From positions 1 to 7,723 of the forward strand of contig JASHXQ010000195.1 in the NCBI GenBank assembly GCA_030043455.1: a DNA stretch of 7,723 bases, read 5' to 3'. The stretch is from Nitrososphaerales archaeon. Its GTDB lineage: Archaea; Thermoproteota; Nitrososphaeria; Nitrososphaerales; CADDZS01. The notes beneath the pieces were generated by a model that made no database searches, had not been told where the DNA came from, and saw only the letters and a program-made list of their open reading frames with translations. The translations under genes were made by a program, and so were the position numbers. Positions 1 to 6,503 of the stretch are shown in pieces. Positions within the stretch are counted from its first letter, which is position 1. The number at the start of each line of letters is the position of its first letter.

Positions 1-597
1 GCAGACAAGTACCAGATTCCATTGATTTGCGACGAGGTCCAGTGCGGCTTCGGGAGAACCGGAAAATTCTGGGGTTGCGAGACCACAGGAACCACTCCGG
101 ACATCATCTGCATATCTAAGGCCGTTGGGGAGGGAATCCCACTGTCCATGATCGCTTACAGGGCAGACTTTGACGAGTCTCTTCCGGAGGGATTCCACTT
201 GGGGACTTATCGTGGCAATCCATTAGCGCTTGCAGCGGGATCAGCGACGATTGATTACATGGAGAGAACTGGCCTTGTGGAAAGAGTTGCCAATACGGGA
301 AAGAAGATTCTGCCTGAATTCGAGAGAATCGCGGGAACTAGCAAGAACGTGGGTGACGTCCGTGGATTGGGTTTCATGATCGGAAATGAAATAGTGACCT
401 CGAAAGATAACAAATCCCCCGGGAAGCAACTGGCTGTAAATATGCGGAAAAAGATGTTTGAAAACGGGCTCTTGATGCACACCGCAGGACATTATGGGAA
501 CGTTCTGCGATTCATGGCGCCGCTCGTGATTTCGGACGAGCTCATCCAGAGAGGCCTCGCGATCTACGAAGCGGCCATAAAATCTGCCGCGAGCTAA
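1..597 (+). CDS. Class III PLP-dependent aminotransferase, C-terminal part (5' end outside window)
   Basis: The frame is open from the first base of the window, so this is the last 198 residues of a protein that normally has about 420-460; the true start lies upstream and the in-frame TTG at 22 should not be taken as one. Counting from the first visible codon, the motif DEVQCGFGRTG (residues 11-21) carries the Asp that contacts the pyridine nitrogen of PLP. Lys40 in ISKAVGEGIP is the expected Schiff-base lysine. HLGTYRGNPLALAAG is the phosphate-binding Thr segment, and VLRFMAPLVIS near the end is the usual C-terminal substrate-side Arg motif. These fit the acetylornithine/4-aminobutyrate/omega-amino-acid aminotransferase superfamily, which moves an amino group from an omega- or alpha-amine to 2-oxoglutarate or pyruvate. 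The substrate cannot be told from this half. Its stop overlaps the stop of the opposing regulator by 4 bp. Confidence 0.93.
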   Translation, partial: ADKYQIPLICDEVQCGFGRTGKFWGCETTGTTPDIICISKAVGEGIPLSMIAYRADFDESLPEGFHLGTYRGNPLALAAGSATIDYMERTGLVERVANTGKKILPEFERIAGTSKNVGDVRGLGFMIGNEIVTSKDNKSPGKQLAVNMRKKMFENGLLMHTAGHYGNVLRFMAPLVISDELIQRGLAIYEAAIKSAAS

Positions 598-926
598 TTA
601 TCTTCCAGCAGATTCGTACCCGCATCGGTCAGCCTCGATATGATTCTATCTGAGGCAGAATCGTAACCTGTTGCGATCAGTCCCTTCATTTCTAGGGTTC
701 TTACGCACTGCATCACGGTGAGCCAAGGGACCCTGGTCGCTAGGACTATCATGCTGGGATAATTGGCGCCGGCCTTTATCGCGCGAAGGATGTTTAGGTA
801 AGTTTCAGTTCCCGGTTTCTTCCGGACGAGCACAGTGTTCTGGCGGATAGCCTCTCTTTCCTTTATGGCCCGGACAAACACGCCCTCCTGAGGAGTTTCT
901 GATTGCAGTAGTGTTTTAGTTTCCAA
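594..926 (-). CDS. Small winged-helix DNA-binding protein (archaeal type)
   Basis: A 110-residue soluble protein. Residues 1-38 are polar and probably disordered or a helical extension. Residues 40-110 look like a winged helix: helix 1 around TYLNILRAIKAG (42-53), helix 2 at YPSMIVLATR (56-65), a recognition helix around PWLTVMQCVRTLEMKGLI (67-84), then a wing (GYDSASDRIISRLTDAG, 87-103) ending in the LTDAG segment common in archaeal MarR/PadR-like regulators. The predicted role is transcriptional regulator; ligand and targets are unknown. The start is TTG at 926; an in-frame stop lies 7-9 bases upstream, so the protein cannot be longer. No clear Shine-Dalgarno or TATA box is seen. A shorter start at GTG (residue 16) is possible. 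The gene is convergent with the class III aminotransferase, and the flavoprotein gene lies 255 bp upstream on the same strand. Confidence 0.72.
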   Translation of the reverse strand: METKTLLQSETPQEGVFVRAIKEREAIRQNTVLVRKKPGTETYLNILRAIKAGANYPSMIVLATRVPWLTVMQCVRTLEMKGLIATGYDSASDRIISRLTDAGTNLLEDN

Positions 927-1181
927 TGTTTTTCAACTCTTTTTGTTACGATCTGTGTTACCACTAGGTACCCAAAGGCCCTATTCAGAGATTCAGTCCT
1001 CACTGTTTGAAAAGTGCGGTAAATGGAGAAAGTATCCTACGGCCGGGGAAAAACATGCCCCTAGATCGCAAAAGATCGCACGTGGTGAACTATTGCCGCA
1101 AGTAAGATTCGAACCCTGATACATCCGAATCAGATAGAAAGATCGGGTGTAAATTTATGCTGGTTTAATTCAGGGCGTTTC
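927..1181. other. Intergenic spacer between regulator and flavoprotein genes
   Basis: No gene of credible length is visible. It contains a direct repeat AGATCGCA at 1063-1070 and 1073-1080, a small inverted repeat (GATTCG 1106-1111 with CGAATC 1126-1131), an alternative 5-bp hairpin (1116-1120 with 1129-1133), and a T-loop-like string on the minus strand that does not fold as a tRNA. The part nearest 926 should carry the promoter of the regulator, but no good TATA element is seen there. The part nearest 1182 should carry the end of the flavoprotein transcript. Confidence 0.6.
1063..1080. repeat. Tandem direct repeat AGATCGCA with 10-bp period
   Basis: AGATCGCA occurs at 1063-1070 and again at 1073-1080, giving an exact 10-bp period, so both copies face the same side of the helix. 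It lies about 140 bp upstream of the start of the winged-helix gene. This geometry suits a DNA-binding site, but there are only two copies and no functional evidence. Confidence 0.45.
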
Positions 1182-2753
1182 TTAGGGCATTGACCCGCCG
1201 AACTTTTCGACGATCTGCATTGCAGCGTTACGTCCCGGAACCCCGCTTACTCCTCCCCCTGGGAAGGTACCCGCGCCACAGAGAAAGAGGTTTGGTGCGA
1301 TTGAGACTTCGTAACCCTTCAGCAAGTCCGGCTCGGGGCGTTCATCAAACATTTGGTAAAAGTCCATGTCCGCATGCATGAAATTTCCCTGAGGGATCAT
1401 CACGTCTTTTTCCATGTCTTGGGGACTTTTCGCCCTGTGATCTTCTGCCAGTTTCTCCACCCCGGGGCAGTACGAAGAATAAAGCGAAAGGAGTCTGTTT
1501 GCCTCCTTTTCACGATCATCATCGGTCCAACTCAGGCCGTAGAGCTTGTAGGGCGAAAATCGCGTTTCAAGAATAAGGCTTTGCTTACCGGGGGGAACAA
1601 GAGAGGAGTCTGTGGTTGAATGGATTGCCACCATTAAACCGGGGGATTCGGGGTTCCTTCCGTTGGAGAACTCTGAGTAAGCAGTGGCGAGTGATTCCAC
1701 CGAGGGCGCGATAAAAGTGGCAGCGCGGTGGCATTCGTTGGGTTCTTTTCTCCACCCCAAGGGCTTGCAGAGATAGTTCGGCAATCCGGAAAGTAGAAAG
1801 TCCGCCTTGAACGCGAATCCCGGCGTGACCCGGATTTGTCTGATCTTCCGGTAATCATCGGTGGAGAGGGTATCCTTCATCAATTCGAGCAGTGTCTGTT
1901 TCGGATCCGCGTTGGAGACAACGATTTCCGCTTCTACTTCCTTTCCACTTTGAGTTCTCACACCCACTGCCTTCCGCTCACGGATCATAATTTCAGAGAC
2001 CCTTTCGTTTTCGAGAATCGTCACTCCGTGAGCCTTTGCGGCCGCCGCAAGAGCTTGAGTCAACATCCCCGAGCCTCCTCTGGGACGTGCGAGTCGCTCT
2101 GCCCCAATGTGCCAAGCTGATAGCCAGCCGGTATTTGGGGCAGAAGGAGGTAGACCAATTGCCGCGGGCCCCAAAAACGCAATTAGTGCAGACATATAGG
2201 GAGTCTCGAAAGCCTCTTCTAGGATGTTTACAAGGGGCAGCTTGCATTCTTGGGTTACATCGTTCAGTTCCTCTTTTCCGAATAGCCCAGACCTCCAGAG
2301 GATCGTTTCAAGACTCGCAGGAGCCTGGAGGGCTCCCCGAGCTAAAGCATTACTTACCTTTCCCCACCGCGCATGGAATCTCTCGTACGCCCGAGCATCT
2401 TTTTTGGACAGGGACTCTAGGTGTCTGACTGTGCGGTTTATGTCACGATAAAGAAACAGATACCTTCGATCCGGAAAGGGACAGAAAACTGCCGGATCGA
2501 CCGAATAGTAATGCAGTCCAAAGTCTTCTAAAGAGAGATCCGAAATAATCGGTGTGTTTTGAATTACGTAATGTTCGAAACTATACGTGTTGATTCGCCA
2601 CCCCGGGGAGACTTCTTCGGTGATCACACAACCTCCAACCGCTCCTTTTTGTTCAAGGAGAACCACTGGAAAGCCTGCTCTGGCGAGATATGCCGCGCAG
2701 ACGAGGCCGTTATGCCCCCCTCCAATGATCACGACCCGATTTTTTTCGTCCAA
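1182..2753 (-). CDS. FAD-dependent oxidoreductase of the CrtI/PYROXD2 (phytoene desaturase-like) family
   Basis: A 523-residue protein, normal length for the family. The N-terminus carries a Rossmann dinucleotide-binding motif (IIGGGHNGLVCAAYLARAG, residues 9-27) followed by Glu34, which should bind the FAD ribose, and then GGCVITEE (40-47), the second FAD-contact motif. A mid-protein segment ARPRGGSGMLTQALA matches the conserved PRGG region, and the C-terminus has the FAD-closing motif (LFLCGAGTFPGGGVSGVPG, about 489-507). The family includes carotenoid desaturases and isomerases, but also many PYROXD2-like enzymes of unknown substrate; no other carotenoid gene is visible here, so I do not call it crtI. 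It starts at TTG 2753, with a TATA-like element about 28 bp upstream, suggesting a leaderless message. It is divergent from the molybdenum subunit gene and may share its regulation. Confidence 0.88.
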   Translation of the reverse strand: MDEKNRVVIIGGGHNGLVCAAYLARAGFPVVLLEQKGAVGGCVITEEVSPGWRINTYSFEHYVIQNTPIISDLSLEDFGLHYYSVDPAVFCPFPDRRYLFLYRDINRTVRHLESLSKKDARAYERFHARWGKVSNALARGALQAPASLETILWRSGLFGKEELNDVTQECKLPLVNILEEAFETPYMSALIAFLGPAAIGLPPSAPNTGWLSAWHIGAERLARPRGGSGMLTQALAAAAKAHGVTILENERVSEIMIRERKAVGVRTQSGKEVEAEIVVSNADPKQTLLELMKDTLSTDDYRKIRQIRVTPGFAFKADFLLSGLPNYLCKPLGWRKEPNECHRAATFIAPSVESLATAYSEFSNGRNPESPGLMVAIHSTTDSSLVPPGKQSLILETRFSPYKLYGLSWTDDDREKEANRLLSLYSSYCPGVEKLAEDHRAKSPQDMEKDVMIPQGNFMHADMDFYQMFDERPEPDLLKGYEVSIAPNLFLCGAGTFPGGGVSGVPGRNAAMQIVEKFGGSMP

Positions 2754-2776
2754 CCAAACACCCGGAGTGAAGCTGT

Positions 2777-2784
2777 ACTATAGT
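2777..2784 (-). promoter_or_regulatory. TATA-like element for the flavoprotein gene
   Basis: ACTATAGT is a perfect 8-bp palindrome centred about 27.5 bp upstream of the TTG start at 2753. That is the spacing expected between an archaeal TATA box and the transcription start, so the message would begin at or next to the start codon and be leaderless. No purine-rich BRE is obvious. Confidence 0.45.
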
Positions 2785-2801
2785 CTCGACCTTCTCTTGG
2801 G

Positions 2802-2808
2802 TTTATAA
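2802..2808 (+). promoter_or_regulatory. TATA-like element, possibly for the molybdenum subunit operon
   Basis: TTTATAA is the best TATA match in the spacer. On the plus strand it would place the transcription start near 2832, giving a leader of about 84 nt before the ATG at 2916. Read on the minus strand it could instead give a short-leader transcript of the flavoprotein gene starting near 2778. The AT-rich stretch at 2873-2886 is an alternative box for the plus-strand gene. Confidence 0.35.
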
Positions 2809-2809
2809 C

Positions 2810-2908
2810 ATGAATAAGCAAGCTCAGATCGATAAGACGGGAAGAAAGCGCGATGTACTCTCATCGATCTGCAAAATTTTGATTAGATCGAAAGAAGGGG
2901 TGCCCTGA
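2810..2908 (+). pseudogene. Possible remnant of an archaeal winged-helix regulator (32-codon ORF)
   Basis: An ATG-started ORF of 32 codons ends in TGA seven bases before the ATG of the molybdenum subunit. Its product begins MNKQAQIDKTGRKRD and continues LSSICKILIRSKEG. The pattern K-R-D-x-L-x-x-I-x-x-I-L-x-x-x-K-x-G resembles the first helix of small archaeal winged-helix proteins, which then usually run on for 60-70 more residues through a K-T-x-I-M-Y segment; nothing of that follows here in this frame. It may be a decayed regulator, a short leader peptide coupled to the downstream start, or a chance ORF. If transcription starts from the TATA at 2802-2808, its ATG would lie upstream of the transcript, which argues against expression. 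Confidence 0.3.
2825..2871. repeat. Inverted repeat CAGATCGAT / ATCGATCTG
   Basis: The arms at 2825-2833 and 2863-2871 are exact 9-bp reverse complements separated by 29 bp. A related AGATCGA follows at 2885-2891. The position, between the candidate TATA box and the molybdenum subunit start, suits an operator. A long-loop RNA hairpin in the leader is the alternative. Confidence 0.45.
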
Positions 2909-2915
2909 ATAAAAT

Positions 2916-5279
2916 ATGTCCATGAAACTGGTTGGTCAGCCGGTGAAGAGAGTGGAGGACCCGCGGCTGCTGGCCGGAGGCGGGAAGTACCTTGACGACC
3001 ACCATCCTGTAAACGCCCTTTATGCCGATTTTGTCAGAAGCACTTACGCGCACGCTAAAATTCTAAGGATTGACGGATCCGAGCTGAAAAACCAGGAAGG
3101 CTTTGTGGCTTTTTTCACGAACGAGGATTTCAAGGACAAGGTAAATCCCTTCTACATCCCCAAGGAACATGAGGCGCCCATTCCCCGAATCCTACCGCTC
3201 GCAGAGGGGAAGGTCAGGTTTGTCGGAGAACCCGTGGCGATGGTGGTTGCAACCAGCCGATACCTTGCAGAAGATCTAGTCTCAGTAGTACAGGTTGAGT
3301 ACGAGCCCTTGGAAAGCAATGTGGATCCGGAAAAGGCCCTTGAAAAAAATACACCACTGATTTTCGAGGATTGGGACAGCAATCTGCTAAAACGTGCGGA
3401 GATAAAGGGTGGCGATCTTGATGCAGCATTCGCCGAGTCTGACATCGTTCTAAAGGAGAGAATCAAGACCCATCGCCACACCGGTGCGCCGATGGAGAAT
3501 CGCGGGATCTTCGCTCGGTTTGATGAGATAACCGGTCGTCTCGAGATCGCTAGCCAGGTTCAGTTTCCTCACGTCGGGCGCACGCTGTTCTCGAACATTC
3601 TGAAAATGTCAGAGGACAAGGTTCGTGTATGGATGCCCGATGTGGGCGGCTCATTTGGATTAAAGAGCCACATCTTTCCGGAGGATGTTTCCGTTTGCGC
3701 AGCCGCGCGTCTCCTTCCAGGACGAACGATCAAGTGGATCGAGAAAAGGACAGAGAACATCTCCTACTCAGTACACTGCCACGAACAAATTCACGACCTA
3801 GAAGTAGCAGCGAAGAACGACGGTACCATTTTGGGAGTCAAGGACAGAATGCTCGCGGATTTTGGGGCGTACGGGGCATCCCCCTGGGGTGGACTGACTT
3901 TTACGATGGTCACCACCGGACTTTTCGTGCCCGGCCCCTATCGTTTCAAGAATTATCTCTTCGAACATATCGCCGTCCTGACCAACAAGACTCCGATGGG
4001 ATCCATTCGTGGTCCAGGAATGCTCTCGGCGAATTTCGTGATGGAACGAGTTCTAGACATCCTAGCGGAGAAGCTGGGCATCGATCCGTACGAAATACGG
4101 GCAAGAAATTTGATCAAGGAGGAGGAGTTTCCGTTCACTACAGCGACAAGTCTGGTCTATGACAAATGTAGTCTGCTCGAGTCTCTAAAACTCGGGGCTC
4201 GTACGATCAATTATGAACAATTGCGAAAAGAACACGCCGAGCTTCGGAAACAGGGGATCTTTCGAGGGATCGGAATTGCCTCGCTGATAGAAATCGGGGG
4301 GATCGGCTCAGCGATTCTAGGGCCCTCCGGCTCGGTCGCCTTGGGTTACGAAGCTGCTACTGTCCGGGTGGAACCTAACGGTTCTGTAAAAGTGATGACC
4401 GGCCTCGCACCACACGGACAGAGCACTGAAACGGTTTTGGCCCAAGCGGTGGCTGACGAGCTTAAAGTTCCGATGGACAAAATTCAGGTCATATGGGGTG
4501 ACTCTGACACGGTCCCTTACGGAATGGGCACTTGGGGTAGCCGGGGGGCGCCTCTGGGCACGAGTGCTGCTATTCTCGCCTCAGTGAAGGTTCGAGAGAA
4601 GGCTATGAAAATTGCAGCTTCGATGATCGAAGCTCGAGTGGAGGACATTCAGCTCTTTGAGGACGGGATTTATTCCGTCAAAGGTGCTCCGAGAGAACTT
4701 CGCAATGTGAAGGGCGCGACTCTTCCAGATATCGCAAAAGTAGCGCTTCGCAGACCGGACAAGCTTCCCAAAGGCGTCGAGCCAGGGCTGGAATTTACTT
4801 CATTTTTCGAGCCAGAGATTCCGGCTACGTGGAGCAACGCGATGACGTTCTGCGAAGTCGAGCTCGATCGGGAATCAGGTAAATTCAAAATTTTGCGTTT
4901 TCTGGTAGTGGAGGATTGCGGGAAGATGATCAATCCCATGGTGGTGGATGGACAGGTGCACGGAGGGATCGTCGAGGGTCTCGGCGGGGCGATATTTGAG
5001 GAGATCACTTACACCAATGATGGCCAGATCAACGGGGGAAGTTTTCTGGACTACTTGCTTCCCTCTGCAGTGGAATCGCCCAACATCGAGGTGGAACATC
5101 TCGAGACCTATTCAAAGCAAAACCCTTCACAGGCCAAAGGATTGGGGGAGGGAGGCACTGTGGTGGCTCCGGCTGCGGTCGCCAATGCTGTAGATGATGC
5201 TTTAAGAAACATGGGTGGGAAGACCATAACAGATATTCCCCTGAAACCCGAATACGTGTTGAAGAAAATTAGAGCGTAA
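2916..5279 (+). CDS. Molybdopterin-binding large subunit, xanthine dehydrogenase/aldehyde oxidase family
   Basis: At 787 residues it has the normal size for a separate large subunit (CoxL/XdhA-type). Residues about 15-135 form the aldehyde oxidase a/b hammerhead domain, starting with VKRVEDPRLLAGGGKYLDD. Cofactor-binding motifs follow: PDVGGSFG (241-248), GLAPHGQSTET (496-506), GTWGSRG (538-544) and NPMVVDGQVHGG (673-684). KGLGEGG (741-747) carries Glu745, the family's general base. The active-site loop is MGSIRGPG (361-368), with Arg365 where this family usually has an arginine; it lacks the cysteine of Mo-Cu CO dehydrogenases, so this should hydroxylate an aldehyde or N-heterocycle. Such enzymes normally need an FeS and an FAD subunit, which are not encoded beside it. 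ATG 2916 is preceded by AAGGGGTG 13 nt away; ATG 2922 is an alternative. An aminotransferase gene follows after 9 bp. Confidence 0.92.
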   Translation: MSMKLVGQPVKRVEDPRLLAGGGKYLDDHHPVNALYADFVRSTYAHAKILRIDGSELKNQEGFVAFFTNEDFKDKVNPFYIPKEHEAPIPRILPLAEGKVRFVGEPVAMVVATSRYLAEDLVSVVQVEYEPLESNVDPEKALEKNTPLIFEDWDSNLLKRAEIKGGDLDAAFAESDIVLKERIKTHRHTGAPMENRGIFARFDEITGRLEIASQVQFPHVGRTLFSNILKMSEDKVRVWMPDVGGSFGLKSHIFPEDVSVCAAARLLPGRTIKWIEKRTENISYSVHCHEQIHDLEVAAKNDGTILGVKDRMLADFGAYGASPWGGLTFTMVTTGLFVPGPYRFKNYLFEHIAVLTNKTPMGSIRGPGMLSANFVMERVLDILAEKLGIDPYEIRARNLIKEEEFPFTTATSLVYDKCSLLESLKLGARTINYEQLRKEHAELRKQGIFRGIGIASLIEIGGIGSAILGPSGSVALGYEAATVRVEPNGSVKVMTGLAPHGQSTETVLAQAVADELKVPMDKIQVIWGDSDTVPYGMGTWGSRGAPLGTSAAILASVKVREKAMKIAASMIEARVEDIQLFEDGIYSVKGAPRELRNVKGATLPDIAKVALRRPDKLPKGVEPGLEFTSFFEPEIPATWSNAMTFCEVELDRESGKFKILRFLVVEDCGKMINPMVVDGQVHGGIVEGLGGAIFEEITYTNDGQINGGSFLDYLLPSAVESPNIEVEHLETYSKQNPSQAKGLGEGGTVVAPAAVANAVDDALRNMGGKTITDIPLKPEYVLKKIRA

Positions 5280-5288
5280 CTTGAGGAA

Positions 5289-6443
5289 ATGAAAAATTTG
5301 TCAGAGTGGAACAAAGCGAGAAATGGAATCAAGCTTTTGATGACTCCGGGGCCGGTCGAGGTGTCGCCACGAGTACTTTCAGCCCTCGCCCAGCCTGTGA
5401 TCTATCACTACTATCCCGCGTTTGTGGAATTTTTCGACGAGACTGTGAAGAAGATGGCAAAGGTCTTCCGGGTCGCTGACAAGACCGATGTCCTGATCCT
5501 GCAGGGAGAAGGAGTTCTTGGGCTCGAGGCTGCCGTTGTGTGCTCGATCAATCCGGGGGAGAAAGTCCTCGTTTTGGAGAACGGGCCTTTCGGGAAGGGA
5601 TTCGGAGAGTTTGTCAAAAATGTTGGGGGAGTCCCTGTCTACTACCACGAGGACACTACCAAATGCTTTGACGAAGAGAAAGTGGCAACTTTTCTCGAAC
5701 AGAACAGGGATGCGGTAGCCATGACCATGGTCCACTGCGAAACTCCAGCGGGACTACTCAATCTCCCGAGTGCCATCTGCAGGAAAGCGAAAAGTCTCGG
5801 AATGCTAACTATAGTGGACTGCGTAGCCTCTCTCGGAGGCGCAGACTTTAGACCTGAGGAGTGGGGAATTGACATCGCGGTCAGTGCATCTCAGAAATGC
5901 CTGTCGTCACCTAGCGCCCTAACTCCCATGACTGTGAGTCAGTTTGCTTGGGAGAGAATTGAGAAAAAGAAAAAGACCCCGCTGCGAGCGTCTTATCTTT
6001 CACTGCTGGACTGGAAGGATACGTGGATATCCCAAAAGAGATTTCCTTTCACTCCCTTCACTTCAGAGGTGAATGCCTTCTCCGCCGCGCTTGACGAGAT
6101 TTTGGAGGAAGGGCTGGATAACGTGCTTGCTAGACATACCGAAGTAGCGCAGTTTTGCAGGAGAAGTATCTCGAAGATGGGCTTGAGGACGTGGCCGATT
6201 AAGGAGGAGTTCAATTCTCCCACCGTGACTGCGATCACTTTACCTGAAAAGGTGAATGATGCTGCGTTGATACAGGATATTGCAAAGCGCCACGGAATTC
6301 TGATCGGGGGAGGCTACAAGGAATTGAAGGGTCACGTCTTGCGCATCGGTCATATGGGGTATGCGGCGCAACGAAGTTTCATGGCAGCCACCATGGATGC
6401 TCTGGAAGATTCCCTGAAGAATGGAGTCAACATTGCAAAATAG
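5289..6443 (+). CDS. Class V PLP aminotransferase, resembling pyridoxamine-pyruvate / alanine-glyoxylate aminotransferases
   Basis: This 384-residue protein is full length for the AGXT-like branch of fold type I PLP enzymes. MTPGPVEVSP (18-27) is the family's N-terminal signature, VDCVASLGG (176-184) holds Asp177 that contacts PLP, Lys203 in SASQKCL is the Schiff-base lysine, and LRIGHMG (351-357) holds Arg352, which binds the substrate carboxylate. Compared from memory with Mesorhizobium pyridoxamine-pyruvate aminotransferase, it shares GExVLGLEAA (Glu74), the GKGFG segment, HxxTPxG, SxLSxxDWxxxW and FPFTPxxSE, suggesting kinship closer than to ordinary serine-glyoxylate enzymes. One of that enzyme's two substrate arginines is replaced here by Tyr343. 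The substrate remains open: pyridoxamine, alanine, serine or ureidoglycine. It starts 9 bp after the molybdenum subunit, with GAGG only 2 bases before ATG, so translational coupling is likely; ATG at 5340 is too short to be preferred. Confidence 0.9.
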   Translation: MKNLSEWNKARNGIKLLMTPGPVEVSPRVLSALAQPVIYHYYPAFVEFFDETVKKMAKVFRVADKTDVLILQGEGVLGLEAAVVCSINPGEKVLVLENGPFGKGFGEFVKNVGGVPVYYHEDTTKCFDEEKVATFLEQNRDAVAMTMVHCETPAGLLNLPSAICRKAKSLGMLTIVDCVASLGGADFRPEEWGIDIAVSASQKCLSSPSALTPMTVSQFAWERIEKKKKTPLRASYLSLLDWKDTWISQKRFPFTPFTSEVNAFSAALDEILEEGLDNVLARHTEVAQFCRRSISKMGLRTWPIKEEFNSPTVTAITLPEKVNDAALIQDIAKRHGILIGGGYKELKGHVLRIGHMGYAAQRSFMAATMDALEDSLKNGVNIAK

Positions 6444-6503
6444 CTAATGCCGAGTGCCTAACCCCACTAGATTTTTATTCGCTGATCATGTGTCCATTAG
6501 CTA
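6444..6503 (+). promoter_or_regulatory. Spacer with T-rich element: terminator and/or TATA box of the solute-binding protein
   Basis: The 60-bp spacer contains TTTTTATT at 6472-6479. It is centred about 28 bp upstream of the TTG start at 6504, the spacing of an archaeal TATA box for a leaderless transcript. The same T-run could end the upstream operon, since archaeal terminators are often plain T-tracts. No Shine-Dalgarno is seen before 6504. Confidence 0.42.

Larger units (their letters stand above)
2754..2915. promoter_or_regulatory. Divergent promoter region between flavoprotein and molybdenum subunit genes
   Basis: This 162-bp spacer separates two genes transcribed away from each other. 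It holds two AT-rich TATA-like elements (2777-2784 and 2802-2808), a third AT-rich stretch at 2873-2886, an inverted repeat CAGATCGAT/ATCGATCTG (2825-2833 and 2863-2871), and a further AGATCGA at 2885-2891. A short ORF (2810-2908) also lies here. The spacer must contain the start signals for both genes; which element serves which gene is an inference. Confidence 0.6.

Noticed and set aside
1086..1140. Possible tRNA on the minus strand, because GGGTTCGAATC (a T-loop-like string) occurs around 1106-1116
   Set aside because: The putative T-stem pairs only three of five positions, the would-be 3' acceptor strand has no partner upstream on that strand, and the nearby hairpin has an 8-nt loop, not 7. 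It may be a chance match or a decayed tRNA fragment.
2036..2428. 130-aa plus-strand ORF opposite the flavoprotein gene
   Set aside because: It is antisense to a well-supported gene and shows no recognisable motif or start signal.
1182..2753. Annotation as phytoene desaturase (crtI) and thus a carotenoid locus
   Set aside because: Only the family fold is supported. No phytoene synthase, lycopene cyclase or other carotenoid gene is in the window, and PYROXD2-like proteins of unknown substrate share the same motifs.
3629..4162. 177-aa plus-strand ORF inside the molybdenum subunit gene
   Set aside because: It is in another frame of a gene with full-length family motifs and has no recognisable domain of its own.
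2916..5279. Annotation as aerobic CO dehydrogenase (coxL)
   Set aside because: The active-site loop reads MGSIRGPG and lacks the copper-binding cysteine of the AYRCSFR loop, and no coxM or coxS lies beside it.
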